From the NCBI GenBank assembly GCA_030765045.1, contig CM060964.1:147959065-148023064 (forward strand): a stretch of DNA of 64,000 nucleotides, in the 5' to 3' direction. The notes under the pieces are model-generated. The model had not been told where the DNA came from and did no database searches. It was given only the letters and a program-made list of their open reading frames with translations. A program made the translations under genes and the position numbers. Below are positions 10,706 to 21,916 of this stretch, one piece after another (the stretch's first letter is position 1; every line of letters begins with the position of its first letter). The stretch is from Tenodera sinensis (lineage: Eukaryota > Arthropoda > Insecta > Mantodea > Mantidae).

Positions 10706-11196
10706 AGCTTGTAGAAATGAATGTGAAATCCGAGTGCACAACTTGAGTTCGCAGTGATTTCCAACGAAGCAGCAGTGTACAAAGCTTGCAGAAATGATTG
10801 TGAAATCCAAGCGCACAACTTGAGTTCGCAGTGATTTCCAACAAAGCAGAAGTGTACAAAGCTTGCAGAAATGAATGCGAGATCCAAGCACACAACCTGA
10901 GTTTGCAGTGATTTCCAACAAAGCAGAAGTGTACAAAGCTTGCAGAAATGAATGCGAGATCCAAGCACACAACCTGAGTTCGCAGTGATTTCCAACGAAG
11001 CAGCAGTGTACAAAGCTTGCAGAAATGATTGTGAAATCCAAGCGCACAACTTGAGTTCGCAGTGATTTCCAACAAAGCAGAAGTGTACAAAGCTTGCAGA
11101 AATGAATGCGAGATCCAAGCACACAACCTGAGTTCGCAGTGATTTCCAACGAAGCAGCAGTGTACAAAGCTTGCAGAAATGATTGAGAATTCCAAG
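10706..11196. repeat. 77-bp minisatellite with a higher-order pattern
   Basis: The AGCTTG start of each unit recurs at 10706, 10783, 10860, 10937, 11014, 11091 and 11168, an exact 77-bp period: six full units and a partial seventh. Units fall into alternating variants. The units starting at 10783 and 11014 appear the same, as do those at 10937 and 11091, so a multi-unit block was copied. Because 77 is not a multiple of three, all minus-strand frames stay open across it, which produces three long overlapping spurious frames. Confidence 0.95.
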
Positions 11197-11501
11197 AATC
11201 GCAACAGGGAGATGGCAGTCAATGCCAACATGCGTTTCATAGAATTCAGGTTGCTACACTCTGAACAATAAATTCATAAAATTGCATATATCGACCTTTG
11301 CTTTAACTGAGCAGGTGCATCTATCGAGTTTTGAAAAAAACTGCTAATATTCCCTACCTTCTACACAGGACAAGAATCGAATTTTGCAAAATCTGATTTC
11401 AGAGAACGATGCAGAAGGTAGAAATTATGCCGATACTATATATAACTCAATTTCGTAAAATTTTGCATCTAGCGGATTTTTGAAAAAACGCTCCTCATAT
11501 A

Positions 11502-12359
11502 TTTGTAAGTTTATAAGAATTCACCGACGCAGAATGTAGTTTATATGGGTAAATTCGGAAATTTCACTTCAGAGGCATCAGACGTGGTCTTTGAACCGAA
11601 TTAGTTCTGCTTGAACGAACGACAGCCTGTGTCAACACATATCGAAGTCGCCAACGAATAGAATTCTTCAAATCTAGTGGCGCCGGGACATTACTTAGAG
11701 CACGTACGAATAAAGTAAGTACAATAGAAATTTGATAAGCTAAATTAACATCAAGACTTTTCTGGCAATATTGCGTAGAATTTTTCACTTCAAGAAATTA
11801 TTTCAGCTCATAGTAGCTAAATTAACATCAAGATCATTTCGGCTTTCTACCTAGTGATTTAAATTTTTGGTTTATGCGCGCCAAATCATAAAGAAACTTA
11901 AATCTCGGTGAAGCTATAAACTGCAATCTTCAATTCACATGTGTGTAATAATTGTAACATTTCAAATTCTTTTTTTTTTTTTTTTCGTCATATACAATAA
12001 AGTAATGTAATTCTATCCTATAAAAACTTGTTCTAATTGGTAGCTTGAAAACCTTCAATTGTGATTCCACGTCCTTTCTGGCAGTCTCTGGCCAGGTACA
12101 GCTACTGGAACAAGTAATCACAGCTTAGCAACTGAACAAAAAGAAAAGGATCTTCAATGCTAAGTAATTATAAGTGTCAGGAAGATTGAGTGGCGCCTAT
12201 TCAAACAAATTTTCTCAATCTCTCCGATAATACTGTAATAACTTGCAGTGGCACTTCTGTAATTAATAGGGACAAGTACTTAACAATTACAATTATAACG
12301 CTTTATAAGTGGCTTCCAATGTTGAGGCAACAACCCAACCATTAGCCTAAAATTATGAA
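11502..12359. other. Non-coding stretch right of the TIR element
   Basis: AT-rich sequence containing a short direct repeat (GCTAAATTAACATCAAGA near 11743 and 11817) and a T-run at about 11970-11986. No gene is recognised. It belongs to the material that separates the two halves of the I-like LINE. Confidence 0.5.
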
Positions 12360-12990
12360 GAAACGTTTAGTAATCATCTGTTCCAATGTCTTCCAGACGA
12401 AACTCGTCAGACAAATAGAGTGGTAGCTAGAGGGAAGTGTCCGGTCTTTTCTGGGTCGAGGGATTGGGATGATAATACCCTCTCGCCAGGAAGACGAAAA
12501 AACCTGCTAAAGCCAGATGCGGTTATTAGTTGCTCAGCCGGAAGGAAACAGCCGCAGATGGAACATGAAGCAGCATTTGGTGGTGGATATCAGGACCAGG
12601 AGAAAAGTCGTGAGCGAGAGACAAAGAATGCACCAGCTCCGCTTCAGTAAAACTCGTGTTGTATGGTTCACTAAAGTCATTGTTAAAATTTAGGATTATC
12701 CGCTCCGCGGATTCCTTAATGGGTAAAAAGGCTCTAGCGTAGCTTTGAGTTTGGCTAATATTGGCGAATGATTCGGCGAGGACGTCGGCGATTTCCTGCT
12801 CGCTGGTGTTGATGGAGCCCTTAAATTCTTTTCTTGAAATTCTAACCATTTCCTTAACAAGCTACTTTCATCTAAATTTAATATTCTATAGGTACCAATA
12901 TTTAGAGCTCTCCTTCCCTTCCCACTTGTCTCATTTCAATTTGAGCAGATTTCCTCACTGTTGCATTTGGCAGACCTAACACTTCCCTGC
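12360..12990 (-). pseudogene. I-like LINE, start of reverse transcriptase
   Basis: Minus-strand sequence encodes the region just before and at the start of a LINE reverse transcriptase. It has VRISRKEFKG and IADVLAESFANIS, then FTEAELVHSLSLAHDFSPGPD (the first RT block), then, after a frame change, IIIPIPRPRKDRTLP and ICLTSFVWKTLEQMI. In intact I-like and Jockey-like LINEs this last motif is followed by the segment seen at 9115-9050. The two fragments are therefore probably one LINE copy split by the 3.2-kb block between them. Frameshifts are present. Confidence 0.75.
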
Positions 12991-15369
12991 AGAACATTTT
13001 GTACACTGTGTCCACAACTTCCCAATCACCATCTAGTCCCCATACAGCATTTTTGCTATATGATTAGCTGATGAGCAAGACCTCTGACCTTTTTTTAATA
13101 GCATTTTTGTTTTGACTACCATATTATATAGTATCTTTTGTAGTCATTGCTTAATTTACCAATTTTGTGTTCAATTGAAATCCTGGGAAGTCCTTCCAAT
13201 CATTTTTAGCCATTGGTGAGCAGAAAGGGATCAATAAGCTTCAGTTTGGAGAACTGGCTCACCCCTTGCCGCTGTTACAGGCAGTGTGAGTAATATTCTT
13301 AGGGTGATACCAAATAATCAGAACAAAGTAACATTCAACAACAAAAACAAAGTGCTGAATTCATGGTATCTTTTCTGGACAATACTTTCAGTCTTCACAT
13401 AGATCAGTTGTAGCTAAGTCTCTATTTTATCCATATGTTAAGTGGCCTCTTGGTATTTCCATTTGTCAGAGTTAATTCATGATCTCAGATAATTTAAATT
13501 TAGAGAGGTTTTGATAGTGACTTTGAGTCAAAATTAACACTTTTAGCTTCACTAACTTTAAGCTACGTAGTACACATGTTTCATTAGAGAGTTCAAAAGT
13601 TTTAATTTCAACTCAAACTTACACTATCATAATTTTGCTTCATTGTGTATCACTTCCAACCAGTTAATTAATTAGAGATGTATGTATGTTTATTCATTTG
13701 TTTACTTATTTATTTACTTATCTATCCATCCATCCACCCACCCACCCACCCGTCCGTCCGTCTGTCCGTCCATCTATCCAGTCATTTATTTATCTGTCCA
13801 CTTACTTATTTATTTGCCCGCCCACCCAGGTAAAAGAGATACAGATTTTAAATTGGAGAAATAAAATAAAAGGTCTAGCAAAATAAAAAAAAATTGAGAT
13901 TTGCCGAAATTGCAATTAAAATGATCTCAGCTACCTCTATTTTTAGATTTAAGGATTCTACTTCTGTATTTACATTTTAGAGAAACCATTCATAAAAGCA
14001 ATGATCTTTAAAATCAATAATGAATGTCTTTGTATGATACAAAAACCTGAAAGGCAATCAAGGGGCTCAGTGGAATAAGGGTCCATCCCAAATAGACTAA
14101 GTATTAAGGAAAAATAGGTTTTGTTTGATTTTATATACTTCCAGATAAAAAAGACACACATAAACGAAATTTGGCACATGTGTTCTACAGAAAATTAGCT
14201 CTTTATTTGCAAATGTTAAATGCAGTTTACTGTTTTCTTTCTGAAGAAAGAGGAAATGATATAAGGAAAGTAATAATAGCAACAAATTCAGTATAAGCTT
14301 ACACTATAATTATTTCATGACTAAATGATTTACTAAATAACATTTACAGCTTGTTAACCTAGGAGTTCAATAGCTGAGACACCCTTATTATTGTCTCAGG
14401 TAAGGCTCTTGTAAAATGTCTGATATATAGGAGGTCAAATTTCATAAGTTTCATAATGACCACATACTTAGTCTTCTTATACTTCATGCCATTGGGGTAT
14501 TTTGTGTTCAACACACCATACTGGTTTCCCCTTCCCTTTTTGTAAGCTTATTGTTCCTTCTGAAGCCAAGTCGTCAAAATCAAATTTTATGGCATTATAT
14601 TTCTATGCTTCACAAACAGAAATTGAGAGGCATTCTTTATATGTATTTCACGTCTGCTGTCACATTTGTTTTAATGAACATTTTATTTAAGTTTGTGAGA
14701 TCTTTAACATCTTCGGTCCCCATTTCAGTAACAGTAAAGGCTTTCTTCACTCAGATTTTCCTAACAAGATCACACCACTACCCAGGTGTACAAACCACTT
14801 GGGTTTTCTTTTAGATTTTTCAATGATTCCAGTGTCAGCTCACATTGAAGAAAAGTATGACTGGTTCAATTTCCTCAAACAATCCACAGTCAATCATATA
14901 TACTATCATTGCAAAACTCTTGGTTTAGTCAACACAAGTCATTATACATAATAAGTTTCCTTTTGCCAATCCTTTCCACAACCAGGAATAACTTCCCCAG
15001 ATACTGAAACATATAACTGTCCACTATTTTGCAAAATCTTCTTCCATGATTTGCTCCAGCCCTGCACATTTCTTTTTTGCTTTTTAGGCTTTGAAACTTC
15101 ACCATTTACATGACAATCCACACAGCCAAGCATTCTGCTGCATACTGCACAGAAAAGAGTGGTATACTTTGTAATGGTCACATAGCGGGAATTGGAATGG
15201 GCCCTTATTCCACTCGCATTAGGGAAAGCTCAAAACATACATTACAAAGAATACGTCAAACACCACCTATTGAGCAAAGATTGCATATCATGCTTGTGAG
15301 CACTGGCAGAAGATGGCTCCAAGACAGATTTCACCATCGACTGGATGGGCGTTACTCCACTGAGCCCTC
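12991..15369. other. Non-coding stretch with one low-complexity block
   Basis: Mostly AT-rich sequence with short open frames on both strands that carry no recognisable domain. The only distinct feature is the pyrimidine-rich repeat listed at 13680-13830. Confidence 0.5.
13680..13830 (+). repeat. Pyrimidine-rich degenerate tetranucleotide repeat
   Basis: A run of diverging TTTA, ATCC, ACCC and GTCC units. The Ile/His/Pro/Ser-rich open frames across it are artefacts of the repeat. Confidence 0.9.
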
Positions 15370-15735
15370 AATCCATCTCCTACAACATAGACTGATCAAG
15401 AGTTTAAATTTTGTTTCACATAAAAGTGCAAATTTATACAATAAACTCCCTGAACTTATGAGAATCTCACAGGCTAAATAGTTTAAGAGAAAGTCAAGAA
15501 TCTACTTCTAATCATGTTCTATTCAATAGATGACTACTCCATAATTCCTTTTTACTGTTTAATGTACTTCATATGGCATTTTGTTAAAAACTTTGTCATT
15601 AAATGTTATCCTTATCTATGTTATATGTATTTTATTAATTTTGTATCAATGTACCTAGTTTGAATGTTACTAAACCATATATACAAATGTAATATTTCTG
15701 GTGAATACACAATCTAATGTAATCTAATCTGTGTT
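15370..15735 (+). mobile_element. Possible CR1/L2-like LINE 3' end
   Basis: A plus-strand frame ends with SHKSANLYNKLPELMR and then, after a stop, FKRKSRIY. This resembles the C-terminal tail of many CR1- and L2-type LINE polymerases (a YN-x-LP-x-x-x-R block followed by FK-x-x-x-K). An AT-rich 3' region ends near 15735 in short TAATC/TAATG repeats, as LINE tails do. The evidence is short and no reverse transcriptase is present. Confidence 0.4.
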
Positions 15736-15904
15736 AGAGATAGTCCAGCAAAGAATAAAGAAAATTATTAATGAAATACAGATATGGTGTACTGTAGATA
15801 TATCTCTTGGTTTACCCCTTGATTTACCACTTTTAGAACTATTTACACAATTCTGAAAATATACTGACAATGTCCAATAGGTTTTCTGACCTACAAATAA
15901 CTAA
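15736..15904. other. Non-coding spacer
   Basis: AT-rich sequence with no feature seen. Confidence 0.4.
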
Positions 15905-15989
15905 CTACCTAAGTAAATAAATAAATATATAAAAATAAACAAACAAATGAATGAATGAAAAATAAACAAACAAACAATAAATAAATGAA

Positions 15990-16052
<63 letters not shown>

Positions 16053-16150
16053 ATGAATAGAACAAATAGAATGAATGAATGAATGAATGAATGAATGAAT
16101 GAATGTAGGAAGGAACAAACGAACGAACGAACGAACGAACGAATGAATGA
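15905..16150. repeat. Compound tetranucleotide array (AAAT, GAAT, GAAC)
   Basis: Three successive tetranucleotide arrays differing by one base: AAAT to about 16051, GAAT at about 16072-16104, GAAC at about 16115-16142. The Phe/Ile/Tyr-rich minus-strand frame is an artefact. Confidence 0.95.
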
Positions 16151-16512
16151 TGTTACATGACAATTTCTTACAAATATACACGGTCAGTTCCTCTGTATGT
16201 GCTATCGTGCTGCAGCACACTAAACAACTTCAGAAATTAGCAACTTTAAATATTTTACACCTAGTTGTAAACGAGCTTTGATAATGTATAATATGAGTAA
16301 TTTATTGCTAGTAATGTGCTGGACAGATGCAGCATGCGTCATCCACAGTACCATGGAAGAGTGCTGTAAGATAGCAATGTTATAGGTTCATCCCTCCTTT
16401 CCCTTTCCCCACCTACTCTGCATTCACAGTAATTTGCACTGTACCATGCTGCACGTTCCAGTGTTATTCTCCTCTCAAGCACCCATGTTAAATAAAACTT
16501 GCAGGAATTAAT
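16151..16512. other. Spacer left of the hAT element
   Basis: No coding or repeat feature is recognised. The 5' end of the hAT element may lie here, but no terminal inverted repeat was found. Confidence 0.4.
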
Positions 16513-17459
16513 TCAGTGGACTGTTAAAGAATCCATTCTCTACTCGTTCCTTTGAAGAAAAAATTGGTATTAAAACACTTGGAAGACCTACTCCTGATAT
16601 TAGCATTGTTCAGACAGCCAAGGGAAGTAAAGCTACTAGTACTTACATAAGACATTTTCATAGTGGCATTTTTGTGAAATATTCATGGATATGCAATTGT
16701 GAAATTAGAAATGCCCTTTTCTGCTTTCCTTGCCTGTTGTTTGGAAGTAATGATTCCTGGTCAAAAAGTGGCATAAAGGACCTAGGCCATTTAAATTAAT
16801 ATGCAAATAAGCATATATCGAGTAGGAAGCCCTTGGGTAACGTTCTGGATCTCACTACTCCTGCTGCAGTAAAAAATGTTGTACAGTTCAGTTCTGCATA
16901 TAGTGAGTCTCTTAAACTAAAAAATGTAGGAAGTCAAAAGAAATAGGTATATTTGATTGAAAACGATAGACTGCATTAAGCTGTGTGGTGCATTTGAATT
17001 GGCATTAAGGGCACACAACGAGATGAAAGAATCTGAAAACTCTGGAATATTTTAGGACCTATTAACTTACTAGCTACTATTGACAGTATCGTAAAAAATC
17101 ACATGGAGACAAGTACTGTTGCTAAATGGACATCAAAAACAACACAAAATGAACTGTTAAAATGTATGCTGGATGTCTGCCACAAAAAAAACTAAAAGTA
17201 GAACTGAAAGAGACAAAATTTGTAGCCTTAATGACAGATGAGACTACAGATGTGTCAAGAAAGAGTATCAGCTGTTGGTTGTCTTGTATAGATATGAGAT
17301 TAACAGTGACATCTACAAAAGGAAATCATTGTACAAACATTTTATGGTGCTGTTGTTATGAGGGGAATAACAAATGGTGTACAATCTAAAATAAGAGAAC
17401 ATTATCCTCTAGCACATTATGTACACTGCTATGCCCACCAGTTAAATCTCTTAATCAAG
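16513..17459 (+). pseudogene. hAT transposase (ZMYM1-like type), 5' half
   Basis: Across frameshifts this reads as the N-terminal part of a hAT transposase of the kind annotated in arthropods as zinc finger MYM-type protein 1-like. It starts with a GRPTPDI block, followed by a TTF-type zinc finger region (CNCEIRNALFCFPCLLFG), then KWTSKTTQNELL, then the first catalytic Asp region (FVALMTDETTDVS). The His/Cys block HYVHCYAHQLNLLIK ends exactly at the junction with the BEL element. The 3' half resumes at 21917. Domain order matches the copy at 58520-61067. Confidence 0.8.
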
Positions 17460-17521
17460 TATTCATTAATAAATGCTGTTATATTTATAAATTTACTTAT
17501 AAATAAGGTCTATTTCGATCA
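17460..17521 (+). repeat. Left terminal direct repeat of the BEL element
   Basis: About 60 bp nearly identical to 21855-21916, differing at a few positions. It begins right after the hAT codons for LLIK and ends in CA just before the primer-binding-site-like sequence. It behaves as a 5' LTR, but is unusually short for BEL/Pao. Confidence 0.7.
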
Positions 17522-17534
17522 TCTGGCGACCGCA

Positions 17535-18910
17535 ACAGGACATTATTTAAGTATGGAAAAGACACGTAAAGTAAGAAGTGTTGCAAGAATGGCATTTATG
17601 CGAATACACAAAGAAATAAAAGCTGAGTTGGATTCTGCCGAATCGTCATGTACTTTGGAAGCAGAGACATAGTTCCAGCTATTAGAGATTAAGTTTGAGG
17701 AACTTAAAGGTCTTGACGAAGAGATATTTTCACTGATGTTAGAGGCAGATGCAACAGAGGAACAGTTGGATGCAGAAAATAAGTCAAAAGAAGATTATGC
17801 AAGCAAGTATTTCATGATGAAGTTATTGTTAGAAAAGCGAGTCAAAGAATGTGAATGTGATAACAGCAGTGTTACAAGCAGTCAGAGTAAAAGTAACCTT
17901 CAGAAAAGAAAATTGAAGCTGCCACAGATTGAGTTTAAGAAATTTAGTGGTGAGATTAAAGAGTGGATAGCATGGTGGGGTCAGTTTTCAAAAATTAACG
18001 AAGACAGAAGCAATTCCGCAAGCAATAAGTTTCAATATTTGATTCAGTCAACTACACCAAACTCCTGTGCTAGAGAAATAGTGCAAAGCTACCCTCCAAG
18101 TAGAGAGAATTATCCAAAAGTCTTGGAAGCTCTAAAGTCATGATTTGGGAAGAATGATATGTTGATAGAAGTAGATATTTGCAAGCTTCTGTCGTTAGTG
18201 TTACAGAATACAATTACAGGCTCTTTGTGTGTACTTCCGTCTTTATATGATAAACTGGAATCACATTTAAGGTCTTTATAGAGTCCTTGGGTATAACTAC
18301 TGATGAATGTGAAGCCATGTTATTCCCATTGGTCGAATCGTGTATTCCCGAGTATGGCAACGGCAGTCTACAGCTGGAGGGAAGCCGAAGGACCGTCTCA
18401 AGGGCTTGATGAATTTCATAAAACAGGAAGTAGAGGGAGAGGAAAGAATTTCAATAGCTATGTGTGGGATCAAGTTTAAAAAGGGCAAGGTAACCAAAGA
18501 AATGAAGCAGATTAGTTTCAAAACATATGAAGTACCTACTGCCACAGGCTTACTTACAACTAAGCAAAACACGGTAGGCACAGCTAGTAACTGCATATTC
18601 TGCAGTGGCAATCATGTAAGCAATGAGTGCTATAGTGCACATGAACTAAGTCTTGAAGAAAAGAAGAACAAATAAAAGGTGTTGTTTTGTCTGTTTGAAA
18701 CCAGGACTTTGTGCCAAGTCATGCAGAATTCCTGTTAAATGTATTATTTGTCTCAGAAAACATCCTATCATGTGTCTAGATTTGCCTACCAATAAGGATA
18801 TTCTGAAAGCAGATGTAAAGAAGTTAGACATTCCAGCTAAAAGGGAGCAACAAGAAACAAGTGCTGTGGAAGCATTGCATGCAAGATCATTACATTCTGC
18901 TGAAGTATAT
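17535..18910 (+). pseudogene. BEL/Pao gag remnant with zinc knuckles
   Basis: Several adjoining frames encode a Lys/Glu-rich gag. A segment with LPQIEFKKFSGEIKEW near 17925-17985 matches the conserved start of the BEL gag core. The C-terminal part holds two Cys/His clusters: FCSGNHVSNECY near 18598 and CCFVCLKPGLCAKSCRI with a further CIICLRKHP near 18695-18770. These correspond to the zinc-knuckle region of Pao/BEL gag. At least three frameshifts or stops interrupt it. Confidence 0.8.
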
Positions 18911-18956
18911 TTGTAAATGGTTTTGGTTAGATTAGAACGAAAAAAACTGTGAAAGA

Positions 18957-19361
18957 ATGGCCAGAGCAAACATTGATACAGGATCACAATGCTCAAATGT
19001 TCTTAAGGAAGCTGCAATCGAAATGGGTTATGAACCAATAAAAGCAGAAGAGATTATCCACTCATTGTTTGGAGGAAGTAAAATTGAAGTTAAGAAACAC
19101 AGCACATACAGAACTTGTTTAGGCAATTTAAATGACAGTTACAAGTGTGCTCTTGAGACCTTGGATCAAGAGGATATATGTAGAGATATTAGTCGTATTC
19201 AAAGAGGACCATGGTTACAAGAACTTGTAGGTGCAAACATTGAACTAACCAATGTAGGGGATGGTACAGTTCCAATAGAAGTGCTGATTGGAGCAGATGT
19301 AACTGGGAAGCTGTTTACTGGAACATGTAAGAAATTAAATTATAGACTGGTAGCCATATAG
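18957..19361 (+). pseudogene. BEL/Pao aspartic protease segment
   Basis: A single open frame of 134 codons encodes a retropepsin-like domain. The catalytic motif DTGSQ occurs near residues 7-11, as is usual in BEL/Pao elements. A second conserved region with VLIGADV lies near the C-terminus, where these elements have the IGADY-type motif. It follows gag directly and precedes the reverse transcriptase. Confidence 0.8.
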
Positions 19362-19382
19362 ACTAAACTGGAATGGACTGTA

Positions 19383-20417
19383 ATGGGAAAAATGAATGAG
19401 AAACAGATAAGCAGAAACTGTGCTACATTATTGACCTCAATGTTTATCAAAAATATTTCAGTGTCAGATTTATGGGACTTGGAACTCATTGGAATCAGGG
19501 ACCCAATATTGCAGAAAACCAAAGAAGATGTACATCAGGCTGTTCTGCAACATTTTGAGGACACTGTGAAAATCAACGATGAGGGATGCTATGAAGTGTA
19601 CATGTCTTGGAAAGAAGGGCACCCACCTGATAATTATAAAATAGCACTTAAGAGATTAAATATGAATTACAACAAACTGAAATGAGAGGGTCTGATAAGT
19701 GCGTACAGACAAGTGATAGATGAGTGGGAAAATGAGGGAGCAATAGAACGGGTTCCACAGTCAGAACTGGCCAATTTTAGACATTACCTTCCTCATCAAC
19801 ATGTAGTAAAAGAGAACAGTACTACAAAAATTAGACTTGTGTTTGATGCTTCTGCAAGAGTGGCAGGAAAATCTTCATTAAATGAGTGCCTGGATAAAGG
19901 ACTTAATCTAATTGAATGCATACCGAAGATGCTATTACAGTTCCAACTGAGAGCTCTATGTGCCATCGCAGATATAAGAACAGCTTTTCTACAGATAAGC
20001 CTTCACAAGTCAGATAGGGATTTCCTTTATTTTCTTTGGTTTAACAGTGAAGAGAAAATACAGGTTCATTGTCATTGTAGAGTTGTACTTGGTGTGACAT
20101 GTAGTCCTTTTCTGCTAGGGGCTGTGATTAATCACCTTTTAATCAGCAAATTATAGCAAATTAAGAATGATGTTGCTAATGTTTCAATTTCTACTGTAAT
20201 TAAACTTATGAATGGTTTTTATGCTGATAATTGTATCACCAGTGTTGACAACATTGAGGAGCTTCACACATTTATGAAAGAAGCATCAGATGTGATGAAA
20301 GAAAAGAAATTAAATTTAAGAGGTCGGGAGCATACTGTCTACAATTCAGGTTCTGGAACTTCTCACACAACTAATGTCTTAGGATTGTATTGCAACAGAA
20401 AAGAGGATACTTTATAA
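19383..20417 (+). pseudogene. BEL/Pao reverse transcriptase
   Basis: Open segments at 19383-19685, 19713-20156 and 20208-20417 form consecutive parts of the polymerase. They include WKEGHPPDNYKIALKRL (start of the RT region), FRHYLPHQHVV and KIRLVFDASAR, ADIRTAFLQI (first catalytic Asp), GVTCSPFLLGAVI, and MNGFYADNCITS. In the last block the usual YVDD box reads YADN, so the second of its two aspartates is replaced. Stops separate the segments. Confidence 0.88.
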
Positions 20418-20458
20418 ATATCTTCAGAAAGCCTGCAGTCTGACACATCTAAGCTGTT

Positions 20459-21854
20459 ATGAAGAGTACAATACTTCCTTTGTTAAACAGGGTGTATGAT
20501 CCCATAGGATTTACTTGTCCTGTATCTTTATGTCCTAAACTTTTGCTACAATCAACTTGGAAGAAGAGGGAAGGCTGGGGCACTGAAGTAAGTGAAGAAA
20601 TCAAGAAAGTGTTTCTGAAATGGGTCAGCAAACTTATAACTTTAGCAAAGATTAAAATACCCACATGGTTAGGTGTAAGCGAAGGGTTAAAGTTGAGTTT
20701 ACACACATTCTGCGATACAAGTAGGTTTGCATATGCCACTGTGGTGTATATTCACTTTGCCACAGTTAATAGAGTATTTGTGCAGCTAGTTCAAGCTAAG
20801 GCATCTTTAAAGAAGATAACAATTCTACGTCTGGAGTTATCGGCAGCTACTATTGGAGCATGACTGCATAATTCAGTGATGAAAGATCATGGAATGGAAA
20901 GCATTGAAGAATTTCTTTGGAATGACTCATCTACGGTACTTTGTTGGATTCATCAAGAGGAACAATGGTTGACATTCGTTGGAAATTGGGTGGCAGAGAT
21001 AAGAAAGCTAGCTTCTGTTAATCAATGGAGACATGTTCCTGGTGAAAATAATCCAGCAGACTTACCTTCTCGAGGATGTGGAGCAAAACAGCTTTGGGAA
21101 TCCCAATGGTGGGAGGACCCTAAGTGGTTGAAAGAACCACCAGAATTGTGGCCACAAGCCTCAAATGAAGTTGATGAAACAGAAATTGAGAAGGATAAGA
21201 AAAAATGTGTAAAATCGTCAATGCTAGCCATGGGAAAACCCACCCAAGATTGGTTGTATAGATACTTCTCCAGTTTCGCCAAGATTCTCCGTTTAGTAGG
21301 ATGGATGTGCCGATTTGCTTATAACTGCCATCATCCAAGTGCTCGGAAGTCAGGGAAACTCATAGTTGAGGAATTGAAATCTGCAGAAATTTATGTTGTT
21401 AACACAGTGCAACAAGAGTCATTTAATGGCATTAAAGATGAGAAGATATCATCATTATGTTCATTTGAAGATGAAGATGGAATCATGCAAATTAGAACCA
21501 AGATAACTGAATGCACAGATGTGAAAGATTTTAGATATCCTATGATTTTACCAGCAAAGCATCCTCTGGTAATTTTGTTCATTCAAGATGAGCACAAGAG
21601 AAACAGCCATGTAGGTGTGCAAGGATTATTGTCATTACTGCAAGAGTGTTACTGGTTACTTGGAGGATGAAAGTCCATAAAGGCAGCTATTTCGAAATGC
21701 ATTGTTTGTCAAAGATATGCAGCTCATAAAGTAGAAACAATGCCTGCATCACTACCTATTCATCGAGTGAGAGATGCTGCTGCATTTGAAGTGGTAGATG
21801 TTGACTTTGCCGGACCACTTTATTATAGAAACCAAGAAAAAGTTTGTTCAGAAG
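20459..21854 (+). pseudogene. BEL/Pao RNase H and truncated integrase
   Basis: The first segment has NRVYDPIGF and CDTSRFAYATVVY, then ITILRLELSAA, the RNase H-like region of BEL elements. The long open frame 20876-21670 continues with WNDSSTVLCWIH and HVPGENNPADLPSRG, then the linker to integrase. The integrase zinc site appears as H-x-x-H around DEHKRNSHVG and C-x-x-C in KCIVCQRY near 21700. A block with DVDFAGPLYYRN near 21800 is the start of the catalytic core; the frame then meets the right terminal repeat. The rest of the integrase is absent. Confidence 0.85.
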
Positions 21855-21916
21855 TATTTGTTAATAAATGCTGTTATATTTATAAATCTACTTATAAATA
21901 AGGCCTATTTCCAACA
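21855..21916 (+). repeat. Right terminal direct repeat of the BEL element
   Basis: Near-identical to 17460-17521. Its left edge abuts truncated integrase and its right edge (ending CA) abuts the resumed hAT transposase, as a 3' LTR end would. Confidence 0.7.

Larger units (their letters stand above)
9241..11501. mobile_element. DNA transposon with about 40-bp TIRs, holding a minisatellite
   Basis: The ends are inverted copies: the left end reads TATATGAGGAGCGTTTTTTC from 9241, and the right end is its complement, finishing at 11501. The match extends about 40 bp with few differences (through TCGATAGA against CCGCTAGA). The outermost bases are TATA-like, so the exact TSD is ambiguous. A second partial inverted copy of the TIR lies inside at about 11315-11340, a subterminal repeat. 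The cargo is a minus-strand transposase-like remnant, a SINE-like segment and a 77-bp tandem array. The whole unit lies between the two halves of an I-like LINE. Confidence 0.8.
17460..21916 (+). mobile_element. BEL/Pao retroelement, decayed, inserted in hAT
   Basis: A 4.4-kb plus-strand retroelement lying inside a hAT transposase. It has short flanking direct repeats (17460-17521 and 21855-21916), then gag, aspartic protease, reverse transcriptase, RNase H and a truncated integrase, the order expected for BEL/Pao. Immediately after the left repeat is TGGCGACCGCAACAGGAC, positioned like a primer-binding site. The integrase is cut off soon after its first catalytic region and joins directly to the right repeat, so the 3' part is deleted. 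Many stops and frameshifts make it non-functional. Confidence 0.88.

Noticed and set aside
10706..11196. CRISPR array
   Set aside because: The 77-bp units are contiguous without unique spacers, and the genome is eukaryotic.
10527..11240. Three long overlapping minus-strand frames (148-237 codons) with repeated Cys/Leu/His-rich sequence
   Set aside because: They translate the 77-bp minisatellite. Since 77 is not divisible by three, every frame stays open across it.
13682..13886. Pro/His/Ser-rich open frames
   Set aside because: They are low-complexity tetranucleotide repeats with no domain.
15909..16220. 103-codon Phe/Ile/Tyr-rich frame resembling a membrane protein
   Set aside because: It is a translation of AAAT/GAAT/GAAC repeats.
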